Shown here one piece after another: positions 8,539 through 16,049 of a DNA stretch of 64,000 nucleotides. The number at the start of each line of letters is the position of its first letter. Position 1 is the first letter of the stretch. A program made the translations under genes and the position numbers. This DNA comes from Oceanipulchritudo coccoides (GTDB lineage Bacteria; Verrucomicrobiota; Verrucomicrobiia; Opitutales; Oceanipulchritudinaceae): assembly GCF_010500615.1 (NCBI RefSeq), contig NZ_JAAGNX010000002.1, positions 424,990 to 488,989 on the forward strand, given 5' to 3'. Under the pieces are notes generated by a model. It was not told the DNA's origin and did not search any database. It saw nothing but the letters and a program-made list of their open reading frames with translations.

Positions 8539-10260
8539 ATGAAACGTTTCCTGATTTTCCGCCGGGCGGGTGCGGGAGTATTCCTGCTATCCGCTTGTGC
8601 GGCGGGGGCCACTGTTACCGGGTTGGAGGCGATCGCTGCTCCAGGTGGCAGCATTTTCCTTCGCTGGGAAGATGTCACCGACAGTGAAACCGGTTTCCTT
8701 GTGGAGCGTAAGTCCGGGGACGGAGCTTTCGAGACAGTGATCACCACGCCACCGGACAATACGGCTTACACGGATACCGGCCTCCTTCCCGACACCGCTT
8801 ACACGTATCGCGTCCAGGCGCTTGTCACGGGCGATCCCCAAGCGAGTGAAGTTTCTGCTACAACCCTATCCCAATGGAGTGTTCCCAAGGCGGAGCCGGC
8901 AATGACATTCACAGGCTCCGATTCCTACTCATTTGGATTCCAAGGTGGTGGTGCGACCTACACGGTGGAGGAATCTTCTGATCTGGATACGTGGTCGCCG
9001 ACCGGTTCTCCGGTCTACCTTGAAGAGTCAGAAAGCTTTGAACTCAGTAAATCCCTGAGCGCGGGTAACCGGTTTTTCCGCGTGAGTACGCGAGCTTACG
9101 AGCGTCCGACAACGATCGGACTATCAGAGCCCTTTCAAACACCTCCGGAACCGGATGGCGAAGTGTGGGATGTCACGCAATTCGGTGCCTCGCCAAGCAA
9201 CATCTCGCCGACCAACGACGACGCCGTCGGGATCAAGGTCGCCATCAGCGTGGCACAACCGGGCGACATCATCTTCATTCCCGCAGGAACCTACACCCTC
9301 CGGCAGGAGCTGCAGATTCCCACCGGGCTGACGCTGCGCGGTGCGGGCAAGGACCAGACGATCCTTGTCACGGAAGGGATCAACCGGGCGGTATACGTTG
9401 GTCCTCGTGCCAACAACATTCGCATCGAGGACTTTGCCATCACGTATTTGGGATCGACTGAAGAGCTCGCGTTCGGGGTCTATGTTGGCAGTTCACGAAC
9501 TGGCCTGAACAGCTACCGCATCCTCATTGACAACCTGCGGATCGAGAAATTCTCCATCCACGGAGTCTCCCTGCGTGATAGCAACCACGTGCTTGTCCAG
9601 AATTGTGAGATCCTCAACGCCACAAATCTGGGCGGCGGGGGCCGTGGTTATGGGATCGCCCTCAATTATCCGACAAACAACAATAATTGGATCCGGCACA
9701 ACACGATCGGACCCGTGATCCGGCACGCCATCCTGGTTCAGTACTTTTCCCATAACAACTTGATTGAGCACAACCTCGCGGTGGACAACTCCGAGGATGC
9801 CTACGACCTCCACGGGGAGGACGAATATGCCAACGAGTTACGGTACAACACCGCATCAGGGGGAGACCGCGACGGATTTGGTGTCGGGAACACTGGTTCT
9901 ACACACGATCGCAGCGGCCCGAATAACTGGATCCATCACAATACCGTCGAGAATGCAGCTGTCTCAGGCATAGAAGTGATCCAGGGCTCCGATGTGGTTT
10001 ACATTGACGAGAACACTTTCTCCGGATGCCGCTACGGAATCCGTGTGCATGACATCGGCGGCGATCACATCTACATCCGGGGAAATACCGTTCAGGACAA
10101 TAATACCGGCATTTCCGTGACGAGTTCCCGTTGGGTCTGGATGCTCGACAACCGTATTGAGGATAATACGTCCTATGGAGTTGAAATTTTCAATGATGTG
10201 GACGACCTCGTCGACCAGGGAAATATTTTCTCCGGGAATGCCGTGGATTACCGGCCCTGA
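8539..10260 (+). CDS. Secreted Fn3 / right-handed parallel beta-helix protein, putative polysaccharide-active enzyme
   Basis: A 573-residue exported protein. I place the start at the ATG at 8539, which gives a Lys/Arg N-terminus and hydrophobic signal peptide (MKRFLIFRRAGAGVF then LLSACAAGA); the frame is open further upstream, but that part overlaps the lyase gene. Residues about 24-112 form an Fn3 domain. From about 207 a pectate-lyase-like beta-helix begins (VWDVTQFGASP, GDIIFIPAGTYTL, GLTLRGAGKDQTI), then repeated Asn-rich coils to the end. Residues 423-428 read DLHGED within an AYDLHGEDEYANELRYN stretch, the kind of His/Asp/Glu cluster seen at active sites of beta-helix lyases and epimerases. 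It is 22 bp downstream of the PL6 lyase and probably acts on the same glycan. It could be a lyase, a C5-epimerase or a glycosidase; I cannot decide. Confidence 0.75.
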   Translation: MKRFLIFRRAGAGVFLLSACAAGATVTGLEAIAAPGGSIFLRWEDVTDSETGFLVERKSGDGAFETVITTPPDNTAYTDTGLLPDTAYTYRVQALVTGDPQASEVSATTLSQWSVPKAEPAMTFTGSDSYSFGFQGGGATYTVEESSDLDTWSPTGSPVYLEESESFELSKSLSAGNRFFRVSTRAYERPTTIGLSEPFQTPPEPDGEVWDVTQFGASPSNISPTNDDAVGIKVAISVAQPGDIIFIPAGTYTLRQELQIPTGLTLRGAGKDQTILVTEGINRAVYVGPRANNIRIEDFAITYLGSTEELAFGVYVGSSRTGLNSYRILIDNLRIEKFSIHGVSLRDSNHVLVQNCEILNATNLGGGGRGYGIALNYPTNNNNWIRHNTIGPVIRHAILVQYFSHNNLIEHNLAVDNSEDAYDLHGEDEYANELRYNTASGGDRDGFGVGNTGSTHDRSGPNNWIHHNTVENAAVSGIEVIQGSDVVYIDENTFSGCRYGIRVHDIGGDHIYIRGNTVQDNNTGISVTSSRWVWMLDNRIEDNTSYGVEIFNDVDDLVDQGNIFSGNAVDYRP

Positions 10261-10371
10261 ACTCCCCTTTGTGCGGTTTTCTTTCCTTTGTGATTGCCAT
10301 GTCACCTCCTTCGAGTTTCTGCTGGACTCCCGTTGGCGGGCGATGCCTCCAACCGCAACGGAGTGCACTAT

Positions 10372-11988
10372 ATGGCTGATAAAAAACGCATTAAACACAT
10401 TTTTGTAACAGGAGGCGTTGTCTCCTCCTTAGGCAAGGGCCTGACCGCCGCCGCCCTTGGGGCGCTGCTTGAGCAGAGAGGCCTGAAGATCAAGCTGCAG
10501 AAGTTTGATCCCTATCTGAACGTCGATCCCGGGACGATGAACCCGTTCCAACACGGCGAGGTGTATGTGCTCGATGACGGCTCCGAGACGGACCTCGATC
10601 TCGGGCACTACGAACGCTTCACCAGCGGCAATCTCAGCTATGACAACAACCTGACTTCCGGCCAGATCTACGATACCATCCTGAAGAAAGAGCGGCGGGG
10701 CGATTTTCTTGGCCAGACCATCCAGGTCATTCCTCACGTCACCAACGAGATCCAGTCCCGCTTTGAGGCGAATGCCGTCGACGAGGACATTATTATCACC
10801 GAGATCGGGGGGACTGTGGGCGACATCGAAGGCTTGCCCTTCCTTGAGGCAATGCGCCAGTTCAGCCTGGAGCGTGATGCCGGCGAAGTGATGTTTCTCC
10901 ATGTGACATTGCTTCCGTATTTGAATGCAGCCGGTGAGCTCAAGACCAAGCCGACCCAGCAGAGCGTGGCCCGCTTGCGTGAAATCGGAATCATGCCGGA
11001 CGCGCTTGTCTGCCGGACGGAAAAGACCATGGGTCGTGACCTTCGCCAGAAGCTGAGCCTTTTTTGTAATGTGCGCGAATCCGCGGTCATTGAGGAAAAG
11101 GATGTTGAGACCTCCATCTATGAGGTGCCTCTGATGCTTGAGAACGAAGGACTGGACAAGCTCGTCCTCAAGTTTTTCGGCCTTGATCACCTTCCACAGT
11201 TGGAAAACGGCTGGGACAAAGTTGTGCGCATCCTGCGCTATCCAAAACATCGCGTCGACGTGGCGGTCGTCGGGAAGTATATTGAGCTGCAGGATGCCTA
11301 CAAAAGCGTCTATGAAAGCCTCGTCCACGGAGGCATCGCCAACGATTGTGCGGTTGAGATCCATCGGCTGGATTCCGAGAAGCTTGAAGAGTCGGGCAAT
11401 TACGAAGCCTTGCACGGTGTTGATGCCATCCTTGTTCCCGGCGGTTTTGGGTCCCGTGGCATTGAAGGCAAAATTGAGGCGGTCCGGATCGCCCGTGAGA
11501 GTGGCATTCCCTATTTTGGATTGTGCCTCGGGATGCAGGTGGCGGTGATTGAATTTGCCCGAAATGTGGCTGGCCTTGAAGGAGCCCATAGTTCGGAATT
11601 CAATGAAAAGACCCCGTTCCCGGTCATCGACCTGATGCCGGAGCAAAAAGGCGTCACAGACAAGGGGGCAACCATGCGCCTCGGTGCCTATCCCTGCAAA
11701 TTGAAGGACGGGACGATCAGCGCCAAGGCTTACAAGGAAGACTTGATCAGTGAACGGCACCGACACCGTTTTGAATTCAACAACGATTACCAGGAGCAAC
11801 TCGAGTCGGCTGGCCTTGTCATTGCGGGGATGAATCCCGACCGCAACCTCGTCGAAATAGTCGAGAATCCCGAACATCCCTGGTTTGTCGGGGTACAATT
11901 CCATCCGGAATTCCAGAGCAAGCCACGCAAGGCGCATCCGCTCTTTGCCGACTTTATCGCCGCCGCACTTTCACGTCAGAATACTTGA
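10372..11988 (+). CDS. pyrG: CTP synthase
   Basis: Converts UTP to CTP using glutamine and ATP. At 538 residues it is close to the E. coli enzyme (about 545). The synthetase half opens with [13 protein letters not shown] and contains [15 protein letters not shown] and [10 protein letters not shown]. The C-terminal class I glutamine amidotransferase shows GLCLGMQ with nucleophile Cys385, and the QFHPE His-Glu pair near the end. The ATG at 10372 is chosen because [11 protein letters not shown] is the normal N-terminus; an upstream in-frame ATG would add 26 non-conserved residues. kdsA follows after 2 bp, a common arrangement linking CTP supply with CMP-Kdo formation. Confidence 0.97.
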   Translation: MADKKRIKHIFVTGGVVSSLGKGLTAAALGALLEQRGLKIKLQKFDPYLNVDPGTMNPFQHGEVYVLDDGSETDLDLGHYERFTSGNLSYDNNLTSGQIYDTILKKERRGDFLGQTIQVIPHVTNEIQSRFEANAVDEDIIITEIGGTVGDIEGLPFLEAMRQFSLERDAGEVMFLHVTLLPYLNAAGELKTKPTQQSVARLREIGIMPDALVCRTEKTMGRDLRQKLSLFCNVRESAVIEEKDVETSIYEVPLMLENEGLDKLVLKFFGLDHLPQLENGWDKVVRILRYPKHRVDVAVVGKYIELQDAYKSVYESLVHGGIANDCAVEIHRLDSEKLEESGNYEALHGVDAILVPGGFGSRGIEGKIEAVRIARESGIPYFGLCLGMQVAVIEFARNVAGLEGAHSSEFNEKTPFPVIDLMPEQKGVTDKGATMRLGAYPCKLKDGTISAKAYKEDLISERHRHRFEFNNDYQEQLESAGLVIAGMNPDRNLVEIVENPEHPWFVGVQFHPEFQSKPRKAHPLFADFIAAALSRQNT

Positions 11989-11990
11989 GC

Positions 11991-12791
11991 ATGTTCCAGA
12001 GAAACCCAGATAAGTTCCTCCTGATCGCCGGGCCCTGTGCCCTCGAATCCCATGAACTTTGCCGTACCGTGGCATCCCTTCTCCGCGAGATATGGTCTGC
12101 CCACGAGGAGATTGAAGTGGTTTTCAAGGGATCATTCGACAAGGCCAACCGGACATCCCTCGATTCCCCGCGCGGCCCCGGTCTCGAAAAGGGCCTTGAG
12201 ATATTGAAGATGATCCAGGAGGAGTTCGCCCTTCCGATCCTGACGGATGTTCACACGGAAGCCCAGGCTACCGAGGCCGGGAAGATTGTGGATATCCTCC
12301 AGATCCCCGCCTTTCTGTGCCGCCAGACGGACTTGCTCGTCGCGGCAGCCCGCACCGGAGCCATCGTCAACGTGAAGAAGGGACAATTCCTGAGCCCTCA
12401 GGAAATGCGCTATGTCGTGAACAAACTGGAGGGATCGGATGCCCGTGAAATCTGGCTCACCGAACGCGGGACGACTTTTGGCTACCAGAACCTTGTCGTC
12501 GATATGCGCAATTTCGACATTCTCAAAACCTACGGCCATCCAGTCATCTTTGATGCCACGCACAGTGTGCAAATGCCGGGAGCCGGTGACGGCACAACCT
12601 CCGGCAAGCGGGAATTTGTCCCACCGCTCTCACGCGCCGCTGTTGCCGCTGGAGCGGACGGCTTGTTTGTCGAGACGCATCCGGATCCGGATCAAGCGAT
12701 TTCCGATGGCCCGAATCAGATACCGCTCAACCAACTGGCTGCTGTCGTCGAGCCCGTCATAGCCATCTGGAAGACCCTCCGCGGTCTTTAG
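11991..12791 (+). CDS. kdsA: 3-deoxy-8-phosphooctulonate synthase (Kdo-8-phosphate synthase)
   Basis: Condenses phosphoenolpyruvate with arabinose 5-phosphate to give Kdo-8-phosphate, the precursor of Kdo in the LPS inner core. The 266-residue sequence has the family landmarks GPCALES near the N-terminus, KGSFDKANRTS, ILTDVH, QIPAFLCRQTDLL, VKKGQFLSP and DATHSVQMPG, and the ETHPDPDQA segment near the end. The ATG at 11991 is two bases after the pyrG stop; a TTG six bases earlier would overlap pyrG. Its presence is the best evidence in the window for a Kdo-containing outer membrane. Confidence 0.95.
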   Translation: MFQRNPDKFLLIAGPCALESHELCRTVASLLREIWSAHEEIEVVFKGSFDKANRTSLDSPRGPGLEKGLEILKMIQEEFALPILTDVHTEAQATEAGKIVDILQIPAFLCRQTDLLVAAARTGAIVNVKKGQFLSPQEMRYVVNKLEGSDAREIWLTERGTTFGYQNLVVDMRNFDILKTYGHPVIFDATHSVQMPGAGDGTTSGKREFVPPLSRAAVAAGADGLFVETHPDPDQAISDGPNQIPLNQLAAVVEPVIAIWKTLRGL

Positions 12792-12798
12792 CCAACAG

Positions 12799-12831
12799 CG
12801 GGTGACCTTCCGGGTAGAGCCCTCTCACCCG
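12799..12831. terminator. Possible hairpin between convergent kdsA and symporter genes
   Basis: An inverted repeat (CGGGTGA pairing with TCACCCG, with an inner GGG/CCC stem around TAGAG) fills most of the 45-bp gap between two convergent genes. There is no clear T-run on either side, so it is a weak terminator candidate. Confidence 0.3.
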
Positions 12832-12836
12832 TCCTG

Positions 12837-14633
12837 TCAGATCGTCGGAGTCTCTTTTGATGCCTCATTGGCCTCATCCCGTTTCCGGTGAATCTTCGAG
12901 GCACGGTAAAGAAGGCCTCCAACAGCCACAATCAGCAACCCGCAGAACATGAAGGCAAACCTTCCGCCAAGTGGATTAGGGATGACCATGCCGAGAACGG
13001 TGATGAAGCCGCCGTATGTGAAGCAGAGTTTTCCAAGTATCCGGGCCTGCATCTGGTCGGAGTCGACACCACCTTCCCCACTGTGGTCGACGGGGCGGTT
13101 CATGCGGTCAAAGAGATCCTCCACTGCCGGATGTACCTTCGCCTTCATGCGCTTCGCTATCCAGATGGTGCAGAAAAACCAGATTGAGCAGATGATGATA
13201 TTTCCAAGTCCACTTGTGATAAACAGAAAGTCAGAGACTTCACGGTTTGTCAGGTCGGTGTAGCCAAACCATGCTGGATCAAGGGCCAATTTCACAAAGG
13301 CCGAGAACGTAAATCCCACGACAAGGCTGCTCCAGGCGGCCCACCGCGGGGCACCCTTGAAAAAGATGCCCCAGACCAATGGCATCGCGTACGGGATCGC
13401 GATCAAGGATCCAAACAGGATCATGATTTCAAACAGGTTGAAATCCTTGATGGAACGGATGGCCAGCGCGGACAGGATGATCATAAACCCAAACAGCGCC
13501 GAGGCAATTTTTCCAGCAACCAGAAGCTCCTTGGCCGAGGCCGCCTTGCGCAGGATGGGCTGGTAGAAGTTCTTGATAATGATGCCCGCATTCCGGTTCA
13601 AGCCGGAGTCCATTGAGGATATTGTCGCCGCAAACAGCGCGCAGAGCAGGAGCCCGAGCATGCCCACCGGCATCAGCTCCAGACCGATGAAGACAAACGC
13701 TCCCTCATAGGCCTTGTCGCCTAGATTGGGGAAGACCGAGGTCAAGTCAGGCTGGATGATCCGTGCGGCCATCGGTGGAATGAACCAGATGAAGGGACCA
13801 ATGAACATCAGTGCCGAGGCCATCAAGGCCGCTTTGCGCGCCTGCTTGTCATCCTTTACGCAAAGATAACGGTACGCGTCGAACATGTTGTTCAGCTTGA
13901 ATGACTGGATCACAAAAGCCGCGAATATCCATATGTACACAAAAGTCGCATCCTCAGCTTCCCAGAATTTGAAATGGCTCGCCGGAAGTTTTTCCACAAA
14001 TCCGGTAATTCCGCCCACTTCTGGATGACCAAGGGCTAAAACACAGGCGACTACCGTGATGCTCATCAAGAGTACAGTCTGCATGAAGTCCGAAGCAACA
14101 ATGGCCCAAGAACCTCCAATGACCGACATGAACACCACGACAAAGCCGACAATCCAGATTGTCAGGTTCGGTGGAATGTTGAAGAATCCAGCCGCGATAA
14201 TCGCCAGACCATTCAGCCAGATGCCCGCGTAAACCACGCTCATGGGAACCTGTAGCCACGTGAAGACCTGCTCGTTTGTCCGGCCGTAACGGTCGCGGAC
14301 GCCTTCGATTGCCGTGATGTTGCGCATCCGGCGGAATTTGTAACTGGTGAACAGGTAATTGCAGAAGTATCCCAGTGCGTTCCCAAAGAAAATTGCCGCC
14401 ACCAGAATACCATCGGTATAGGCTTTTCCGGCCGCTCCCGTGAAGGTCCATGCACTGAACTGCGTCATGAAGGCACTCGCCCCGACCAACCACCAGAGCA
14501 TGCTTCCCCCCGCGCGAAAATAGTCGCTCGCGTCCTTGCTGAAGGCCCGGAAGATCACTCCCAGGCTGAGCTGAAAGCCAAAATAAAAGACAATGACCAG
14601 TAAGTCCCAGGATTCTAGATTAGTACCAAACAT
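12837..14633 (-). CDS. Sodium:solute symporter (SSS family)
   Basis: A 598-residue inner-membrane secondary transporter with about a dozen hydrophobic helices from residue 7 onward (LVIVFYFGFQLSLGVIF) to the C-terminal IVAVGGLLY segment. SSS landmarks include YFRAGGSMLWWLVGASAFMTQFSAWTF near the first helices, the GSWAIVASDFMQTVLLMSI region, and ATISSMDSGLNRNAGI in the sodium-site region. Substrates of this family include sugars, amino acids, organic acids and vitamins; nothing here fixes one, but the neighbouring lyase locus makes a monosaccharide or uronate plausible. The gene stands alone, and its upstream region carries two near-identical palindromes at 14661 and 14932 that look like operators. 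Confidence 0.9.
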   Translation of the reverse strand: MFGTNLESWDLLVIVFYFGFQLSLGVIFRAFSKDASDYFRAGGSMLWWLVGASAFMTQFSAWTFTGAAGKAYTDGILVAAIFFGNALGYFCNYLFTSYKFRRMRNITAIEGVRDRYGRTNEQVFTWLQVPMSVVYAGIWLNGLAIIAAGFFNIPPNLTIWIVGFVVVFMSVIGGSWAIVASDFMQTVLLMSITVVACVLALGHPEVGGITGFVEKLPASHFKFWEAEDATFVYIWIFAAFVIQSFKLNNMFDAYRYLCVKDDKQARKAALMASALMFIGPFIWFIPPMAARIIQPDLTSVFPNLGDKAYEGAFVFIGLELMPVGMLGLLLCALFAATISSMDSGLNRNAGIIIKNFYQPILRKAASAKELLVAGKIASALFGFMIILSALAIRSIKDFNLFEIMILFGSLIAIPYAMPLVWGIFFKGAPRWAAWSSLVVGFTFSAFVKLALDPAWFGYTDLTNREVSDFLFITSGLGNIIICSIWFFCTIWIAKRMKAKVHPAVEDLFDRMNRPVDHSGEGGVDSDQMQARILGKLCFTYGGFITVLGMVIPNPLGGRFAFMFCGLLIVAVGGLLYRASKIHRKRDEANEASKETPTI

Positions 14634-14660
14634 ATGCGGGGTGTGGGGGGTAAAGTGTTA

Positions 14661-14680
14661 TGGTTAATAATTATTAACCA
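14661..14680. promoter_or_regulatory. Perfect 20-bp palindrome, putative operator
   Basis: TGGTTAATAATTATTAACCA is its own reverse complement. Its near edge is 27 bp upstream of the symporter start codon, where it would overlap a -10 element or transcription start, a typical place for a dimeric repressor site. A second copy with one mismatch lies 271 bp further upstream. Confidence 0.6.
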
Positions 14681-14931
14681 GAGCTTTGCCCAATGTGGAG
14701 TGGGGGTGCAAGCTAAAAGGGTTGGCCGAGCTATTGGTAAACGGTGTCTGATCCTCAGGGATTGACTGAAGCGATAACCTTTTAGAAGCGTTTTTTTCCG
14801 GCGGGAGGCGGCCCGGACACCGCCAACGAGCAAAGAAATCCAACACTTCCGGAGCCGGAGCGATCGAGATTGATGACGATGTCGGTTCCCTGTACCGGGG
14901 CAACAGGGATTGAATCCCCGTAAAACAGACT

Positions 14932-14950
14932 TGGATAATAATTATTAACC
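14932..14950. promoter_or_regulatory. Second copy of the palindrome, putative operator
   Basis: TGGATAATAATTATTAACC matches the site at 14661 with a single change (A for T at the fourth base) over 19 bases. Two such sites upstream of one gene suggest cooperative binding or DNA looping; the regulator is not in the window. Confidence 0.55.
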
Positions 14951-14984
14951 CCCGCATCGGGTGCTTGCTGAGGGAAAAGGGAAA

Positions 14985-15004
14985 TTCCCCGAATCTCTGG
15001 GGAA
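14985..15004 (-). terminator. Hairpin immediately after the HD-protein gene
   Basis: On the minus strand, TTCCCC pairs with GGGGAA around an 8-nt loop one base after the stop codon, followed by TTTCCCTTTT. The stem is short, so this is only a possible terminator. Confidence 0.35.
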
Positions 15005-15005
15005 A

Positions 15006-15977
15006 TCAGGCTGGATACTGTGGTTTGCGCACGAGAAGCGGGGCGCCCAGGCCGGCGACATAATCGGAAAAGTCCTGATTTTCGGGAGTTGAGCGAAGCG
15101 CGTATTGGACCATTCCCATTTTGGCATCGAGATTATCGACCATTGAAACAAAGACCGCTTCAGGGGTGGCGGCTTTCACGGCGGCCCCCCATTCAAGCTC
15201 GCCCTGGTGGGAGAGGATAATGTGTTCAAGGCGGTCGAGCAGATCCTCGCTGAGACCGGCCTTGATGGCGGCACGGCGGGTCTGACGGTAGCCGAGAACG
15301 ACGTGGCCGTGAAGGTGTCCCAGCCGGCTCTTGGTGGTGGCAAGATCGCCAGTGTATTCAAGGGCTTTACCCAGATCGTGCAGGATGACACCCGCGAGGG
15401 CCAGATCGGGGTCAACTTCATCGTAAAGCGGTAGGAGGCTGACGCAGGCCCGGCACATGCGGACCGTGTGCTCCATAAGGCCGGAGCGGTAGGCATGGTG
15501 CATGGAAATGGCACCGGGGATGGTTTTGAATTCCTTTTCCAACTCGGACAGGGCGGAGTTGACCGTCTCCTTCAGGGGAGCGTGGTTGATTTTCGCGATG
15601 AAGCCCTGCAATTCCGTCCATAGTTCCTTGACCGGTATCGGGGCGCACTCAACCAGACGGTCGAGGTACCGCTGAACCTCTGATTCGTGGACCTTCTCGA
15701 TATGGGTAATGCTTGGGGAAAACCGGTTTTGGTAGTAATCGGTTGATCCCTGAACGCGGTAAATTGTCCCCTCAACAGCATTCAGGAAGAGCTGGTAATG
15801 CGATGAGTTACCAAAGCAAATGTAGTGAAAAACGCCTGACTTGTCCCCGAATTCAACCATGAGAAACTCGGAATCATTCCGGGCTTTCCGGATCGAGGAT
15901 TTGCGAAGGACCACGACCGCCTCATAAGGGACCTTCTGGTCCTTCGGGAGTTCTTTCAGTTCGGCTACGGTATTCAT
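15006..15977 (-). CDS. HD-domain 3'-5' exoribonuclease, YhaM-like
   Basis: A 323-residue cytoplasmic protein with an N-terminal OB-fold-like nucleic-acid-binding domain (about 10-100, including MVEFGDKSGVFHYICFG) and a C-terminal HD metal-dependent hydrolase domain. HD landmarks are the SMHHAYRSGLMEHT histidines, VILHDLGKA with the His-Asp pair, HIILSHQGE and the distal VSMVDNLDAKMG Asp. This is the YhaM architecture, known for 3'-5' exoribonuclease activity in Firmicutes; the biochemical role here is inferred. The start chosen (MNTVAEL) drops 12 upstream residues that do not resemble the family. It lies downstream of the protease gene with a 72-bp gap. Confidence 0.8.
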   Translation of the reverse strand: MNTVAELKELPKDQKVPYEAVVVLRKSSIRKARNDSEFLMVEFGDKSGVFHYICFGNSSHYQLFLNAVEGTIYRVQGSTDYYQNRFSPSITHIEKVHESEVQRYLDRLVECAPIPVKELWTELQGFIAKINHAPLKETVNSALSELEKEFKTIPGAISMHHAYRSGLMEHTVRMCRACVSLLPLYDEVDPDLALAGVILHDLGKALEYTGDLATTKSRLGHLHGHVVLGYRQTRRAAIKAGLSEDLLDRLEHIILSHQGELEWGAAVKAATPEAVFVSMVDNLDAKMGMVQYALRSTPENQDFSDYVAGLGAPLLVRKPQYPA

Positions 15978-16049
15978 AGTGCCGATGGGAACGCCAAGGG
16001 CGGAACAGGGCAACGGTTTTCGCCACCTGAATAGAGGTAGTTGGCTATA

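Larger units (their letters stand above)
14634..15005. other. 372-bp gene-free region upstream of the symporter
   Basis: No convincing gene is seen on either strand. The region holds two near-identical AT-rich palindromes (14661-14680 and 14932-14950), a hairpin just after the HD-protein gene (14985-15004), and a GC-rich stretch around 14800-14830. It is the only gap over 300 bp in the window and is probably the regulatory region of the symporter gene. Confidence 0.7.

Noticed and set aside
10429-11937. Long open frame (about 500 codons) on the minus strand across pyrG
   Set aside because: Antisense to a clear CTP synthase with correct motifs; the translation has no recognisable domain and arises from codon bias of the real gene.
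14885-14935. Possible tRNA T-arm (GGGATTCAATCCC) on the minus strand of the 14634-15005 gap
   Set aside because: The T-loop lacks the G53-C61/TTCRA geometry, and no anticodon or acceptor arms can be drawn.
14664-14957. Minus-strand frames in the gap upstream of the symporter
   Set aside because: They span the palindromes, have no domain pattern and lack a plausible start context; a regulatory region explains the gap better.
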